Assembly (NCBI GenBank): GCA_963772335.1
Contig: CAVYXF010000001.1
Span: 434,001-498,000, forward strand
Direction of reading: 5' to 3'
From: CAVYXF01 sp963772335
GTDB taxonomy: Bacteria; Pseudomonadota; Alphaproteobacteria; Rhizobiales; Rhodomicrobiaceae
Length of the DNA stretch: 64,000 nt
Within the stretch, counting starts at the first letter, position 1. The number at the start of each line of letters is the position of its first letter. The position numbers were made by a program, and so were the translations under genes. Shown piece after piece: positions 8,478-19,478 of the stretch. Below the pieces are notes generated by a model. The model was not told the origin of the DNA and searched no databases. It saw nothing but the letters and a program-made list of their open reading frames with translations.

Positions 8478-10500
8478 AGCAGACAGGCGCAAGCGCCGGG
8501 CTTGACTTAGGCGGCAGGTAGGGCTCGAGTGCATCCAGCGTGCGCTTCAGCGCTCCACTGCACTCGGTGATGGCCACCTCCGCCCCGCCGCGCAGCGCGG
8601 CAAGGCTGCCGGGGTCACGGAGCAGCTCGCCGACCACCGCTGTTAGTTCTTCGGCGTCAGCCACGAACCGGCAGCCGCCTTTGTCGGCAATCGTTTCGAA
8701 AACTTCGCGGAAATTGTGCCTGTGCGGCCCGGTGATCACCGCAGCGCCAAGCTTCACGGCCTCAATCGGATTCTGCCCGCCATGCGGGATTAGCGACCCA
8801 CCGATAAACGCGAAAGGCGCGAGGCTGTAATAGACGCCGAGTTCGCCGATCGTGTCGCTGACATAGAGATCCGTAGCTTCCTCAGGCATTTCACCTTGTG
8901 AGCGCAGCCGTGCGTTGACGCCCAGCCCCGCCGCCATAGCCGCAATAGCGCGGCCACGCTCGGGATGGCGTGGCACAATGATGGTGAGGAGCTGAGGATG
9001 ATCGGCTTTGAGCGTCTTATGCACGCCGGCGATAATCTCGTCCTCGCCGGGATGGGTACTTGCGGCGAGGAAAAGCGGACGGCCGCGCATGGCCGTACGG
9101 AGTTGGCTCAGCGCCGCCATGTCGATGGGCGGAGGTGGAGCATCAAATTTGAGATTGCCCGCTGCGATCACCTTTGGCGCGCCGAGCCTGCCCAGGCGTT
9201 TGGCCAGCTTTTCGCTCTGCGCCAGCACGAGATCGAAACGCGAAAACAGCGCGCGGCTCAGCCCCCGCATCTTCTGCCAGCGGCGAAAGGAGCGGTCGGA
9301 CATCCGGGCGTTCAGGAGCGCCAGCGGCACGCCCCGCTCTTTGGCTTCCAGAATCAGATTCGGCCAAATTTCTGATTCCGTGAACAGCGCCAGATCCGGC
9401 CGCCAGTGGTCGAAGAAGCGGCTGACGAAAGTGGGCGTATCGAGCGGTATGAACTGGTGGATCGCACCCTTCGGCAGACGGCTTGCGGCAATGCGCGAGG
9501 ACGTCACCGTAACGGTGGTGAGCAGGATTCCGAGCTCAGGACGTTCGCGGCGCAAGGCGTCGATTAGCGGCAGGATGGCGTTGGTCTCACCCACGCTCGC
9601 GGCATGGAACCAGATCAGCGTCGTCTCGGGCCGATCGGCGCTCGCATGTCCCATGCGCTCGCCCAGCCGCTCGGGCAACTCCTTGCCCTGCCGGCTGCGC
9701 CGACGCAGGAAAAGTCCGGCGGCCGGATTAAGGCCCTGGCTCAGGGCGCGATAGGCGCGCAGCGTCAGGCCGCGCGGAATGCTGCCGCCGACGATCGCGG
9801 GGAGGGTTTCGCCCATGTCGCGACCGACCAGCGCGTAGGCGTGGCTCGTTGCTGCGTTTAGGCGGTTTTCGATCATGAGGCGCGCTTTCTCCAGCGTATC
9901 CGGAGTGGCCTCGCGCGGTACATAAACCGGCACGCCGAATACCATCGCCAGCCGGGAGGAAGGCAGGTTGACGGTGAAGCGGCTCCACGTGTTCAAGGTG
10001 CGAAAGTGGCTGGTCGCCACCGCGACGGGCACGACCGGACGACCGGAAAGCCGCGCCAAGGTGACTATGCCGGTACCCACCTGCCGCGCTGGCCCCGGCG
10101 GTACGTCGGCTGTCATGGAGACGGAGGTACCCTCGGCGATCGTGTTCAACGCCGCGCGCAAAGCTTTCGCACCGCCGCGATCCTTGCGGCGGCTTCCGGC
10201 GCCCGCGCCGCGGATCAGACCGAAATTGAAGCGCTCCAGGGTGCGCGAGACCAGCTCGCCGTCGCCATGGGTGGCGACCATGCAGCGAAACCGAATCCGC
10301 GTCGGCGCCATGGCCGGGATCATCATGAATTGCCCGTGCCACATTGCGATGATGCAGGGCGCAAACGGGGTAAGATATGCATCGGGGTCCGCCGGGTCGC
10401 ACCGAATCGCCGCGCGGTTCCGGATTAGCCGCAAATAGGCAGCAGCCATTCGACTGGATACAGACAGAAATGCTTCCGAGCGCATCAAGCGCTTCAGCAT
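8467..10500 (-). CDS. waaA: DUF374 acyltransferase-like domain fused to Kdo transferase (WaaA)
   Basis: One 677-residue frame covers two proteins that are usually separate neighbours. Residues 1 to about 230 are a DUF374/lysophospholipid-acyltransferase-like domain (MWHGQFMM around H55; ADVPPGPARQVGTGIVTLAR). From about 244 a complete 3-deoxy-D-manno-octulosonate transferase follows: RAYRALSQGL, LRRRSRQGKELPERLGERMG with the presumed catalytic glutamate at 281, FHAASVGE, and ALFTESEIWPNL. There is no stop or new start at the joint; the usual WaaA initiator Met is replaced by Arg-Gly. WaaA adds Kdo to lipid IVA at the inner membrane. The DUF374 role is not known from sequence. It is coupled to lpxK downstream. 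Confidence 0.92.
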   Translation of the reverse strand: MLKRLMRSEAFLSVSSRMAAAYLRLIRNRAAIRCDPADPDAYLTPFAPCIIAMWHGQFMMIPAMAPTRIRFRCMVATHGDGELVSRTLERFNFGLIRGAGAGSRRKDRGGAKALRAALNTIAEGTSVSMTADVPPGPARQVGTGIVTLARLSGRPVVPVAVATSHFRTLNTWSRFTVNLPSSRLAMVFGVPVYVPREATPDTLEKARLMIENRLNAATSHAYALVGRDMGETLPAIVGGSIPRGLTLRAYRALSQGLNPAAGLFLRRRSRQGKELPERLGERMGHASADRPETTLIWFHAASVGETNAILPLIDALRRERPELGILLTTVTVTSSRIAASRLPKGAIHQFIPLDTPTFVSRFFDHWRPDLALFTESEIWPNLILEAKERGVPLALLNARMSDRSFRRWQKMRGLSRALFSRFDLVLAQSEKLAKRLGRLGAPKVIAAGNLKFDAPPPPIDMAALSQLRTAMRGRPLFLAASTHPGEDEIIAGVHKTLKADHPQLLTIIVPRHPERGRAIAAMAAGLGVNARLRSQGEMPEEATDLYVSDTIGELGVYYSLAPFAFIGGSLIPHGGQNPIEAVKLGAAVITGPHRHNFREVFETIADKGGCRFVADAEELTAVVGELLRDPGSLAALRGGAEVAITECSGALKRTLDALEPYLPPKSSPALAPVCYAP

Positions 10501-10550
10501 GAAACGAATCCCTCGACCACGCCGGTGGTCTCGCCTTTTTCCGCCAGCAC

Positions 10551-10814
10551 TTACGGTGCTGTGCTCCGCGCATCGGTTGCCGGGTCCATCAGCCGGTGCA
10601 TGTGGACGATGTAGTAGCGCATCAGGGCGTTATCGACCGTGCGCTGCGCTGCGTCCTTCCACGCATCGTAGGCCCGCGCATAATTCGGGTAAATTCCTAC
10701 GATGTGCAGTTTATCGGCGTCTTTGAACTCGCTGCTGTCCAGTGATTTCAATTCGCCGCCGAATACCAGATGCAAAAGCGGCTTGGAGGGGGAATTTTTA
10801 TCGTCTTGAGCCAT
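10551..10814 (-). CDS. DUF4170 small protein
   Basis: A protein of 87 residues, with core LLHLVFGGELKSLDSSEF, IVGIYPNYARAYDAWK and RYYIVHMHRLMDP, matching the DUF4170 family of alphaproteobacteria. Function is unknown. It contains no signal peptide or membrane segment and is probably cytosolic. It lies 14 nt after the cysQ-like gene and 50 nt before DUF374-waaA on the same strand, the usual context for this family. This suggests one transcript running from cysQ to lpxK. Confidence 0.85.
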   Translation of the reverse strand: MAQDDKNSPSKPLLHLVFGGELKSLDSSEFKDADKLHIVGIYPNYARAYDAWKDAAQRTVDNALMRYYIVHMHRLMDPATDARSTAP

Positions 10815-10828
10815 GAAATTGCAATCGT

Positions 10829-11656
10829 TTATTTGCTGTCTACGATGGTCCGGATCCGCGCGACAAGGAGCGGGTGCAAGTCCCGCCCGGCGGCGACCAG
10901 CCCATTATGGCGGGGCACCGGCCGGTTGAAGACGAGAGCACGGCCATCGATCTCGGTCACTATACCACCGGCTTCCTGTACCAAAAGTGTCGGCGCGGCA
11001 AGATCCCACTCGCTTTTTGGGGTTGTGGAAACCGTGGCGTGGACGCGGCCCTGGGCGATGCGAGCCAGCCGATAGGCGACGGAATAGACCCAAACGACAT
11101 GCATGGGCGGCCAGGGCTCGCGCCAGATCTTCTTCTTGAACAGGCCGCCGGAGGCGATGACAGTCGCACCTTCGATTTCGTCGCGGTCGACGACGCCGAT
11201 GGCCTCACCGTTCAGGTGAGCGCCGGCGCCGCGCATGGCGGTAAACATCTCTTGGGTTGCCGGGTTGAATACCGCAGCCAACACTGGTTCGCCCTCCTCC
11301 ACCAGCGCTGCGGCTATTGTCCATTCCGGTGTGCCGGCGAGGAAGGCATGCGTACCGTCGATCGGATCGACGATCCACACCGAGCGGCAATCCAGCCGGC
11401 GTGGATCGTCAACCGTCTCCTCCGAGAGCCAGCCATAATTGGCGCGGTCCTGTATTAGGCGCGTCCGGAGCAGCTCGTCGGCAGCGAGATCGGCCTCGCT
11501 GACGCGCGTGCCATCCGGTTTTTGCTTGGAGGCTACCTCGCGGCCGAAATAGCTGAGCGCCAAGGCGCCTGCCTCGCGCACGGCGCTTTGCAGAAGCTCA
11601 AAATCTTCGGCAAGGCGGGTTTGATCGCCGTCGGCCGGTCCCGCGGTCATGCGCAT
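10829..11656 (-). CDS. cysQ: Inositol monophosphatase family, CysQ-like 3'(2'),5'-bisphosphate nucleotidase
   Basis: Mg2+-dependent phosphatase of 275 residues in the IMPase superfamily. Motif 1 is WLSEETVDD, motif 2 is VDPIDGTHAFLAGTPEW, and the late motif is SEWDLAAPTLLVQEAGG; metal ligands are intact. CysQ members remove the 3' phosphate of PAP from sulfate assimilation, while close relatives act on inositol or histidinol phosphate. The DUF4170-waaA-lpxK context fits the CysQ group of Hyphomicrobiales, so I prefer that, but the substrate is not proven by sequence. The start MRMTAGPADG is chosen over a much longer frame that runs antisense through ubiA. Confidence 0.82.
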   Translation of the reverse strand: MRMTAGPADGDQTRLAEDFELLQSAVREAGALALSYFGREVASKQKPDGTRVSEADLAADELLRTRLIQDRANYGWLSEETVDDPRRLDCRSVWIVDPIDGTHAFLAGTPEWTIAAALVEEGEPVLAAVFNPATQEMFTAMRGAGAHLNGEAIGVVDRDEIEGATVIASGGLFKKKIWREPWPPMHVVWVYSVAYRLARIAQGRVHATVSTTPKSEWDLAAPTLLVQEAGGIVTEIDGRALVFNRPVPRHNGLVAAGRDLHPLLVARIRTIVDSK

Positions 11657-11685
11657 GGCTCGATCATCTCTTCGATTTGCCCTTT

Positions 11686-12627
11686 TCAGATCACCATATC
11701 GACCAGAAGCGCGGCAAACACAAGTGCACCGAAATCGCGGTTGGAGCGGAAACGCCGTAAACAATTGACGGGGTCGTCGATATCCAGTGTTGAGACCTGC
11801 CAGACGAGCTGCAGGCTTGCAAAACCAAGGCCAATAAAGAACGGCCAGCTCGCGCCCGCACCATACCCGGCGAACGCGAGCAGGGCTATGGTGAGTGTGA
11901 AAAACAGGCTGAGCCAGGGCTTGGTGCGCGAAGCGAACCGAAGCGCGGTGGACTTCAGCCCGACGATAGCGTCGTCCTCCTTGTCCTGATGCGCATAGAT
12001 CGTGTCGTAGCCGACCGTCCAGGCGATCGCAGCGGCATAGAGCACCAGCGCCGGCCAGTCCAGCCGGCCGAAGGTTGCGGCCCACCCCATCAGCGCCCCC
12101 CAGGAGAAGGCGAGGCCAAGCACGCTCTGCGGCCAATGGGTGATTCGCTTCATGAACGGATAGAAGGCGACCACTGCCAGCGACAGGATACCGAGCCCAA
12201 TGGCGAACAGGTTGAACTGGAGAAGCACGGCGAGGCCGACGAAGGACAGCGTCACCATGAAGACCGCCGCGGCAAAGGGCGAGACCCGGCCGCTCGGGAT
12301 CGGGCGGCCCCTTGTCCGGGCCACCTGGGCGTCGTAGTCACGGTCGACGATGTCGTTATAGGTGCACCCCGCCCCACGCATCACCGTCGCGCCGACCGCG
12401 AACAGCAACATCAGCCACAGATCGGGCCGGCTGCGCTCTAGCGCGATCCAGGACAGCGCCGCCGACCACCAGCATGGCCACAGCAGCAGCCAGGTGCCGA
12501 TCGGCCGGTCGGCGCGCATCAGCTGCAGGTAAGGCCGGGCGAAGGCAGGGGCGTAGCGCTCCACCCAATTGCCGCGCGGGGCATCTGCGATGGGCAGGCT
12601 GGCCGAACCGGCTTGACGGGAGGCCAT
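11686..12627 (-). CDS. ubiA: 4-hydroxybenzoate polyprenyltransferase
   Basis: Integral membrane prenyltransferase of 313 residues that attaches the isoprenoid tail to 4-hydroxybenzoate in ubiquinone synthesis. The first Asp-rich motif, NDIVDRDYDAQVARTRGRP, and the second, YAHQDKEDDAIVGLKSTA, are both present and bind the Mg-diphosphate. About eight or nine hydrophobic segments follow the N-terminal 40 residues. The start MASRQAG is chosen to match typical length; the longer frame begins antisense inside the divergent rsmE leader. It is divergent from rsmE, with 91 nt between the two starts. Confidence 0.95.
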   Translation of the reverse strand: MASRQAGSASLPIADAPRGNWVERYAPAFARPYLQLMRADRPIGTWLLLWPCWWSAALSWIALERSRPDLWLMLLFAVGATVMRGAGCTYNDIVDRDYDAQVARTRGRPIPSGRVSPFAAAVFMVTLSFVGLAVLLQFNLFAIGLGILSLAVVAFYPFMKRITHWPQSVLGLAFSWGALMGWAATFGRLDWPALVLYAAAIAWTVGYDTIYAHQDKEDDAIVGLKSTALRFASRTKPWLSLFFTLTIALLAFAGYGAGASWPFFIGLGFASLQLVWQVSTLDIDDPVNCLRRFRSNRDFGALVFAALLVDMVI

Positions 12628-12718
12628 CGGAATGCCTCTTGGCTCTTGCGAAATTTGCGGCAGTCTATCCCGGATGAACCCAACGCGGAACCCACGCAAA
12701 TTGCAGCAGGTGGAAGAT

Positions 12719-13474
12719 ATGGCGGGCGGTGAGCATGACTATAACGGCGTGCCGTCCGTTCGGCTGTTCGTCGAGACGCCGCTCGGCGAGGGGGCGGCGG
12801 TCGACTGCTCGCCGGGGCAGGCCAATTATCTCGGCAATGTCATGCGGATGAAAGCCGGCGATGAGCTGCTGCTGTTCAACGGTCGCGATGGCGAATGGCG
12901 CGGGCGGGTGTCCGACGTCCGCAAGGGACGCGTCAAGCTGGAAGCGATAACATACGTCCGCCCACAGACCGGCGGGCCGGATATCCAATATCTCTTCGCG
13001 CCACTGAAGAAAGCACGGCTCGACTACATGGTGCAGAAGGCAACGGAGATGGGGGCCGGCGTCCTGCAGCCGGTGATAACGCGCCGCACGGTCGCCGAAC
13101 GGGTGAACGTCGAGCGGATGCGCGCCAACGTCATCGAGGCTGCCGAGCAATGCGGCGTGCTGCGCATCCCCGAGGTGCGCGAGCCGGTCAAGCTCATGGC
13201 CGCGCTGGAGACCTGGCCAGCGGAGCGCGCGCTGGTATTTGCTAACGAGGCTGCCCCGATCGCCTCGCCGCTCGACGCCCTTGCCACCCTTCCCAAAGGC
13301 CCCTCCGCGCTGCTGATCGGCCCGGAAGGCGGCTTCGATCCCACCGAGCGTGAAGCCTTGCTGCGGCTGCCCTTTGTGCATGCCATCTCGCTCGGCCCGC
13401 GTGTGATGCGCGCCGATACAGCGGCCGTCGCGGCTCTCGCCCTGATGAATGCCGTGCTGGGCGACTGGAGCTAG
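12719..13474 (+). CDS. rsmE: 16S rRNA m3U1498 methyltransferase
   Basis: SPOUT-class methyltransferase of 251 residues that methylates N3 of U1498 in 16S rRNA. An N-terminal PUA-like part (VRLFVETPL, HYLGNVMR-like QANYLGNVMRMKAGDEL) is followed by the trefoil-knot domain with LLIGPEGGFDPTE and SLGPRVMRADTAAVAALAL. ATG 12719 has AGGTGGA six bases upstream; earlier in-frame ATGs at 12632 and 12674 overlap the divergent ubiA start region and lack a good site. It converges on the P1 peptidase gene with 11 nt between the stops. Confidence 0.94.
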   Translation: MAGGEHDYNGVPSVRLFVETPLGEGAAVDCSPGQANYLGNVMRMKAGDELLLFNGRDGEWRGRVSDVRKGRVKLEAITYVRPQTGGPDIQYLFAPLKKARLDYMVQKATEMGAGVLQPVITRRTVAERVNVERMRANVIEAAEQCGVLRIPEVREPVKLMAALETWPAERALVFANEAAPIASPLDALATLPKGPSALLIGPEGGFDPTEREALLRLPFVHAISLGPRVMRADTAAVAALALMNAVLGDWS

Positions 13475-13485
13475 CCAAAAGCTGC

Positions 13486-14514
13486 TCACCCGCTGCGGCG
13501 AAAGTGATCCCGATAGGCGGGATGGTCCGAGACGATGCCCGGCCCGCCGGCCTCATAGACACTCCGCGCGATGGCACGGGCGAGCGTGTTTGCGGCAACC
13601 GCGCCCAAGGTGGCCAAACCCAGCGGGCCGCCCACCAGATGCTTGTCGCCGGTAGAGATAGCGAAAACGATATCCCCATCAACGGGAGTGTGCACAGGGT
13701 TAATCGCCCGGGCCATGCCGGTATGCGCCATCATGGCGAGGCGCTTCAAATCGGCCTTGGCAAGCGCGGCATCGGTTGCAACCACCGCGAGTGTCGTGCT
13801 CTGCGCGGCGGGTGCCGACTTCATGATCACCCCACGGGCGGAAGGGGGCAGCGTTGCGGGGAAGCCGAGGCCACCAAATTCGCCGTCCATCTCGTAAGGC
13901 GCGGCCCAGAATTGCGGTGTATCACCAACCGTGACCGTGCCGGCGGCGTTGACCGCCGCCAGCGCGCCGATGGTGATCCCGTCGTCCATGACGCAGGACG
14001 CGCTGCCGAGGCCCCCCATCATCCGCGTGCCGGGTGTGCGCCATGCCACAGTCGCGCCATATCCGGCGCCGGCCGTACCGAGCGCGAAGTCGCGTGACGC
14101 GAGGCTTGCAGCCTCATAGGCCATCTCGCGATAGGGCGGATGCCGGCCCCAATCCTTGTCACCGCCATTGTTCAGATCGAACAGGATGGCCTGAGGCACG
14201 ATCGGCACGATTGCCGCGCCCACAGCAAAGCCGATGCCTTTCTCGCGCAGGAAGCTCTGCACGCCGGTCGCCGCATCGAGGCCGAGCGCCGAACCGCCCG
14301 AGAGGGTGATGGCGTGCACCTCGTTGACCGTGCCCCAATCCGCCATGGTCTCGGTCTCACGCGTGCCCGGACCGCCGCCGCGGATATCGGCGGCGCCGCG
14401 CGCGGATATCTGGGGGAGGATCACGGTCACCCCGGAGCGCAGCCGCTCCGATTGGGCATTGCCGACGCGCACGCCCGGCACATCGGTGATGAGGTTGTTC
14501 GGTCCAGCGCGCAT
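13486..14514 (-). CDS. P1 family (DmpA-like) aminopeptidase
   Basis: A protein of 342 residues of the S58/DmpA family of self-cleaving N-terminal-nucleophile hydrolases. Visible features are the opening ITDVPGVRVGN, GGGPGTRETE, the ALSGGSALGLDAA-type stretch (AITLSGGSALGLDAATG) and the probable self-processing site MGGLGSAS, where cleavage before Ser would create the nucleophile. Relatives are D- or beta-aminopeptidases; the substrate cannot be told here. No signal peptide is seen. It stands alone between rsmE (convergent) and the liv operon, separated from livJ by a terminator. Confidence 0.88.
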   Translation of the reverse strand: MRAGPNNLITDVPGVRVGNAQSERLRSGVTVILPQISARGAADIRGGGPGTRETETMADWGTVNEVHAITLSGGSALGLDAATGVQSFLREKGIGFAVGAAIVPIVPQAILFDLNNGGDKDWGRHPPYREMAYEAASLASRDFALGTAGAGYGATVAWRTPGTRMMGGLGSASCVMDDGITIGALAAVNAAGTVTVGDTPQFWAAPYEMDGEFGGLGFPATLPPSARGVIMKSAPAAQSTTLAVVATDAALAKADLKRLAMMAHTGMARAINPVHTPVDGDIVFAISTGDKHLVGGPLGLATLGAVAANTLARAIARSVYEAGGPGIVSDHPAYRDHFRRSG

Positions 14515-14530
14515 GCCGTCACCTTATGCG

Positions 14531-14561
14531 AAAAAAGAAGCCCGCAGTAGTGGCGGGCTTC
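14531..14561 (-). terminator. Intrinsic terminator after livJ
   Basis: On the minus strand a perfect 9-bp stem, GAAGCCCGC with GCGGGCTTC around a 7-nt loop, is followed by six T (A-run 14531-14536). It lies 26 nt past the livJ stop, at the end of the liv cluster. Confidence 0.88.
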
Positions 14562-14586
14562 CGGATGCGAAGGTTGAGCGCAAGAC

Positions 14587-15684
<1,098 letters not shown>

Positions 15685-15773
15685 CGTCCGTTCCCCTAGT
15701 TACTGGCACTTCTACACAAATTCAATGAGCGGGACACTAGGTCGTCGCTATTGAGGCGATACGAAGGCGCCTA

Positions 15774-16145
15774 TCAGCGCTTTCGCCAAGTGAGTGGACT
15801 GGTTCTTTCATAGATCCAGCCATATTGGGTCGTCATCTGGCGGGCTCGCTCCAGCCGGTAGCCAAGAGCTGCCATTCCAATCAGCACGAGGGTGTCGACA
15901 AGGTAGTAATACGGGGAAATGAGCGTACCCCGCATATCCCGCCAGCTGGCATAAGTCGCGTCCATGAACAGGCCCCAGTGCAAGAAGCGTACCGCAGCCC
16001 CGAGCAGCAGCATGTAGATCACCACCCTGCCGAACGGCTTCCAGGAGCGGGCGAGCGCGCGGCCGGCAAGGAAGGCAGCGCCGCCACCGAGAAAGACGGT
16101 GATAAGCAGGAAAGCAGCGAAGGATTCTTCGGCGATCAAGCTCAT
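15774..16145 (-). CDS. DUF6867 membrane protein of liv cluster
   Basis: A protein of 123 residues with three hydrophobic segments (about 11-31, 41-60 and 82-97), hence a small inner-membrane protein. It matches the family I know as DUF6867, which is repeatedly found among liv-type ABC genes in Hyphomicrobiales. Function is unknown. Here it lies between livF and livJ on the same strand, separated from livF by a 174-nt stretch made mostly of an inverted-repeat element. Confidence 0.78.
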   Translation of the reverse strand: MSLIAEESFAAFLLITVFLGGGAAFLAGRALARSWKPFGRVVIYMLLLGAAVRFLHWGLFMDATYASWRDMRGTLISPYYYLVDTLVLIGMAALGYRLERARQMTTQYGWIYERTSPLTWRKR

Positions 16146-16157
16146 GGGGAAAACGGC

Positions 16158-16319
16158 CTAGTGTAGCGGATCTGAAGTTCGCACGATCATTTTGCAGCAC
16201 TCTCTCATGCGAACTTCAGATCCAAAAGTCACCTAGCCCCTTCAATTTGCTGGTGTCCTTTCGATTCGCAAGTTCGTTCGGAATCGCGGCTGCCTCTGAT
16301 GAACCTTCGGATCGGGACA

Positions 16320-16323
<4 letters not shown>
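16158..16323. repeat. MITE-like element with CTAGTGT/ACACTAG ends
   Basis: The segment starts CTAGTGT (16158-16164) and ends ACACTAG (16317-16323). Inside is a perfect 16-bp inverted repeat, GGATCTGAAGTTCGCA (16168-16183) with TGCGAACTTCAGATCC (16208-16223). The right end, GAACCTTCGGATCGGGACACTAG, is related to the left one read backwards. It overlaps the livF stop codon. GGGACACTAG recurs at 15731-15740, and its reverse complement at 34893-34902. A non-coding mobile element is an inference. Confidence 0.55.
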
Positions 16324-17038
<715 letters not shown>

Positions 17039-17042
<4 letters not shown>

Positions 17043-17884
17043 AGCTGCACCTCCGCCTCGACCTCATCGACGACTTCTTCGGGAACGCCAAGATAGGCCG
17101 CGATCACAGCCGGATCGTTGCGCACGAATTCCGGCGCGCCATCGGAGATTTTGCTGCCGTAGTCGAGGACGACGATGTGATCGGAGATGCCCATCACCAC
17201 CCCCATGTCGTGCTCGATCAGAAGAATGGAGAGGCCATGCTCATTGCGGATCCAGCGCAAGAGGTCATTCAGCTCGGCCGATTCGCGCGGATTGAGGCCA
17301 GCCGCCGGCTCATCGAGACAGAGCAGGATGGGTTTGGTGCACATGGCGCGCGCGATCTCGAGCCGGCGCTGGCCGCCATAGGGCAGATCGCCGGCGGCAT
17401 CGTCGGCCCGGTCGATCAGATTGACCCTCTCCAGCCAATAGGAGGCATATTCGATCGCTTCGGCCTCGGCCTTGCGGTAGGAGGCAAGTCCAAGGACGCC
17501 GGCGAGCGAGAAGAACGAGGCGGCGTTCAGCGGATTATGCTGCGCGACAAGGAGATTTTCGAGCAGTGTCATGCCGCTGAACAGGCGAATGTTCTGGAAG
17601 GTCCGCGCGACCCGGGCGACCGAGGCGATCTGGTGGTCCTCGAACTGCTCGAGCAGGAATTGCTCCCCATCTGGATGGGTGAGGGTGACCATGCCCTCGG
17701 TTGGCTTGTAGAAGCCGGTGATGCAGTTGAAGACCGTGGTCTTGCCGGCACCGTTCGGGCCGATGATGGCGGTAATGTCGCCGCGCTTTGCGCTGAAGGA
17801 CAGATCGTCAATGGCGATAAGGCCGCCAAAGCGCATGGTCAGATGATCGACCTGGAGGATCGGGGCGTCGGCAACGGCGCTCAT
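17039..17884 (-). CDS. livG: Branched-chain amino-acid ABC transporter ATPase LivG
   Basis: A 281-residue ABC ATPase with Walker A GPNGAGKTT, the LivG-type stretch VARTFQNIRLFSGMTLLENLLVAQH, the signature region LPYGGQRRLEIARAM, and Walker B LCLDEPAAGLNPRES. The LSGGQ motif is YGGQR, as is normal for LivG. It overlaps livM by 4 nt and livF by 4 nt. The ordered pair LivG/LivF forms the cytosolic motor of the transporter. Confidence 0.95.
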
Positions 17885-19473
17885 CCATGACCCTCTTTGA
17901 CGAGTTCGCTCGAGATGGCGCGGCGTTCCTTCAGGGCCACGCTCGGTGTGCGCGAGGAAACGAGGCCCCGCGGCCGCCAGACCATAATGGCCACCATCGA
18001 GCCACCGAAGATCAGCATCCGATACTCTTCGAGATTGCGGAACAGTTCGCCGCTCCCGATCAACGCAACCGCCGCGATGACGATCCCGAGCTGGCTGCCG
18101 AGGCCGCCGAGCACGACGATGGCGAGCACCAGGGCGGATTCGTGAAAGGTGAAGCTCTCCGGGCTGATGAAGCCCTGCCTCGTCGCGAAGAACGAGCCGG
18201 CAAAACCGCCAAACATCGCGCCGGTGGCGAAGGCGGTGAGCTTCGTCGTCACCGTATTGATGCCGAGTGACCGGCAGGCGATCTCATCTTCGCGCAGCGC
18301 TTCCCAGGCGCGCCCAATGGGCAACCGGCGCAGCCGACCCGTGGCGAAATTGACGAGCAGCGCGAGGCCTAAGATGACGTAGTACATAAACACGATGCGG
18401 TAGATGCTGTCGTATTCGAGGCCGAACACGCTATAGAACGAGGTCTCCGCATTACGGTCGAAGGAAAGACCGAAGAAGCTGATACGCGGGATCCGGGAAA
18501 CGCCGTTTGGCCCGTTCGTCAGGCTCACCCAATTGATCAGCACGATGCGGATGATCTCGCCAAAAGCGAGTGTGACGATGGCAAGATAGTCACCGCGCAG
18601 CCGCAGCACCGGAAAGCCGAGCATAATGCCCCACAGCGCAGCGAACATGCCGGCGAGCGGCAGACAGATCCAGAACGACAAGCCGAAGGTGGTCGAGAGC
18701 AGGGCGAAGCTATAGGCCCCGACGGCATAGAAAGCGACATAGCCAAGGTCGAGGAGCCCAGCGAGACCCACCACCACATTCAGACCCCAGCCGAGCATGG
18801 TATAGGTCAGCACCTGGATGGCGGTGTCGAGCGCATAACGCTGCTGCGGTCCAACCACCAGGAATGGCAGCACGACCGCAATTAAGAGCATGGCGAGTCC
18901 GAGCTGTGCGCCGAACTCGGCGAGAAGGCTTTGCGAGCGGTCCCGCGAACCAATGCCGAGCGCCGAAAGGCCGCGCCGCACGGCCAGCACCGCCAGCATC
19001 GCGGTCACCACGATGAAGATGCCGAGGAAGGCAAAGCCGATGAGATCCATGGCGACGCGCACACGCGCGCGCCACTCATCCGCCCCGAATACGTCGGAGA
19101 CGGAGCTCGAAACGGCATCGCGTGCCTCCGGCGCAAAAAAGCCGAATGCGCCGAGCACATAGGCTACCGCCAGCGCGCCGAGAATCATTGCCGGGGAAAG
19201 GAGCGGCTCGCCGCCCGCACGGACATGGGCGCCGCGCCAGACGAACAGATCGAGCAGGAGCCGTCCGGCCATCACCAGCACGGAGAAGAACACCGCCCAG
19301 CCGAAGCGGGGGATCAGCACCAGCCGGTCCTGGGCGTTTTCCGTCTTGAGACCGATAATGAGCACGAATAGCAGGAATGCGACGAGACCGGCGAGAATGG
19401 CGTCACGGACGGCTGTACCGATTCCTTCCATCGCGGTGCGCGATGCCACAGCGGTGCCGACCGCTTCCGCCAT
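17881..19473 (-). CDS. livM: Branched-chain amino-acid ABC transporter permease LivM
   Basis: A 530-residue permease, longer than the usual 320-460. An N-terminal part of about 200 residues with four or five hydrophobic segments (DUF3382-like extension) precedes the standard LivM core (YTMLGWGLNVVVGLAGLLDLGYVAFYAVGAY; LRLRGDYLAIVTLAFGEIIR; GRAWEALREDEIACRSLGIN). It forms the transmembrane channel with LivH. Start ATG 19473 lies 5 nt after the livH stop. The extended N terminus is seen in several alphaproteobacteria and is not by itself a sign of error. Confidence 0.93.
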   Translation of the reverse strand: MAEAVGTAVASRTAMEGIGTAVRDAILAGLVAFLLFVLIIGLKTENAQDRLVLIPRFGWAVFFSVLVMAGRLLLDLFVWRGAHVRAGGEPLLSPAMILGALAVAYVLGAFGFFAPEARDAVSSSVSDVFGADEWRARVRVAMDLIGFAFLGIFIVVTAMLAVLAVRRGLSALGIGSRDRSQSLLAEFGAQLGLAMLLIAVVLPFLVVGPQQRYALDTAIQVLTYTMLGWGLNVVVGLAGLLDLGYVAFYAVGAYSFALLSTTFGLSFWICLPLAGMFAALWGIMLGFPVLRLRGDYLAIVTLAFGEIIRIVLINWVSLTNGPNGVSRIPRISFFGLSFDRNAETSFYSVFGLEYDSIYRIVFMYYVILGLALLVNFATGRLRRLPIGRAWEALREDEIACRSLGINTVTTKLTAFATGAMFGGFAGSFFATRQGFISPESFTFHESALVLAIVVLGGLGSQLGIVIAAVALIGSGELFRNLEEYRMLIFGGSMVAIMVWRPRGLVSSRTPSVALKERRAISSELVKEGHG

Positions 19474-19478
19474 GGCGT

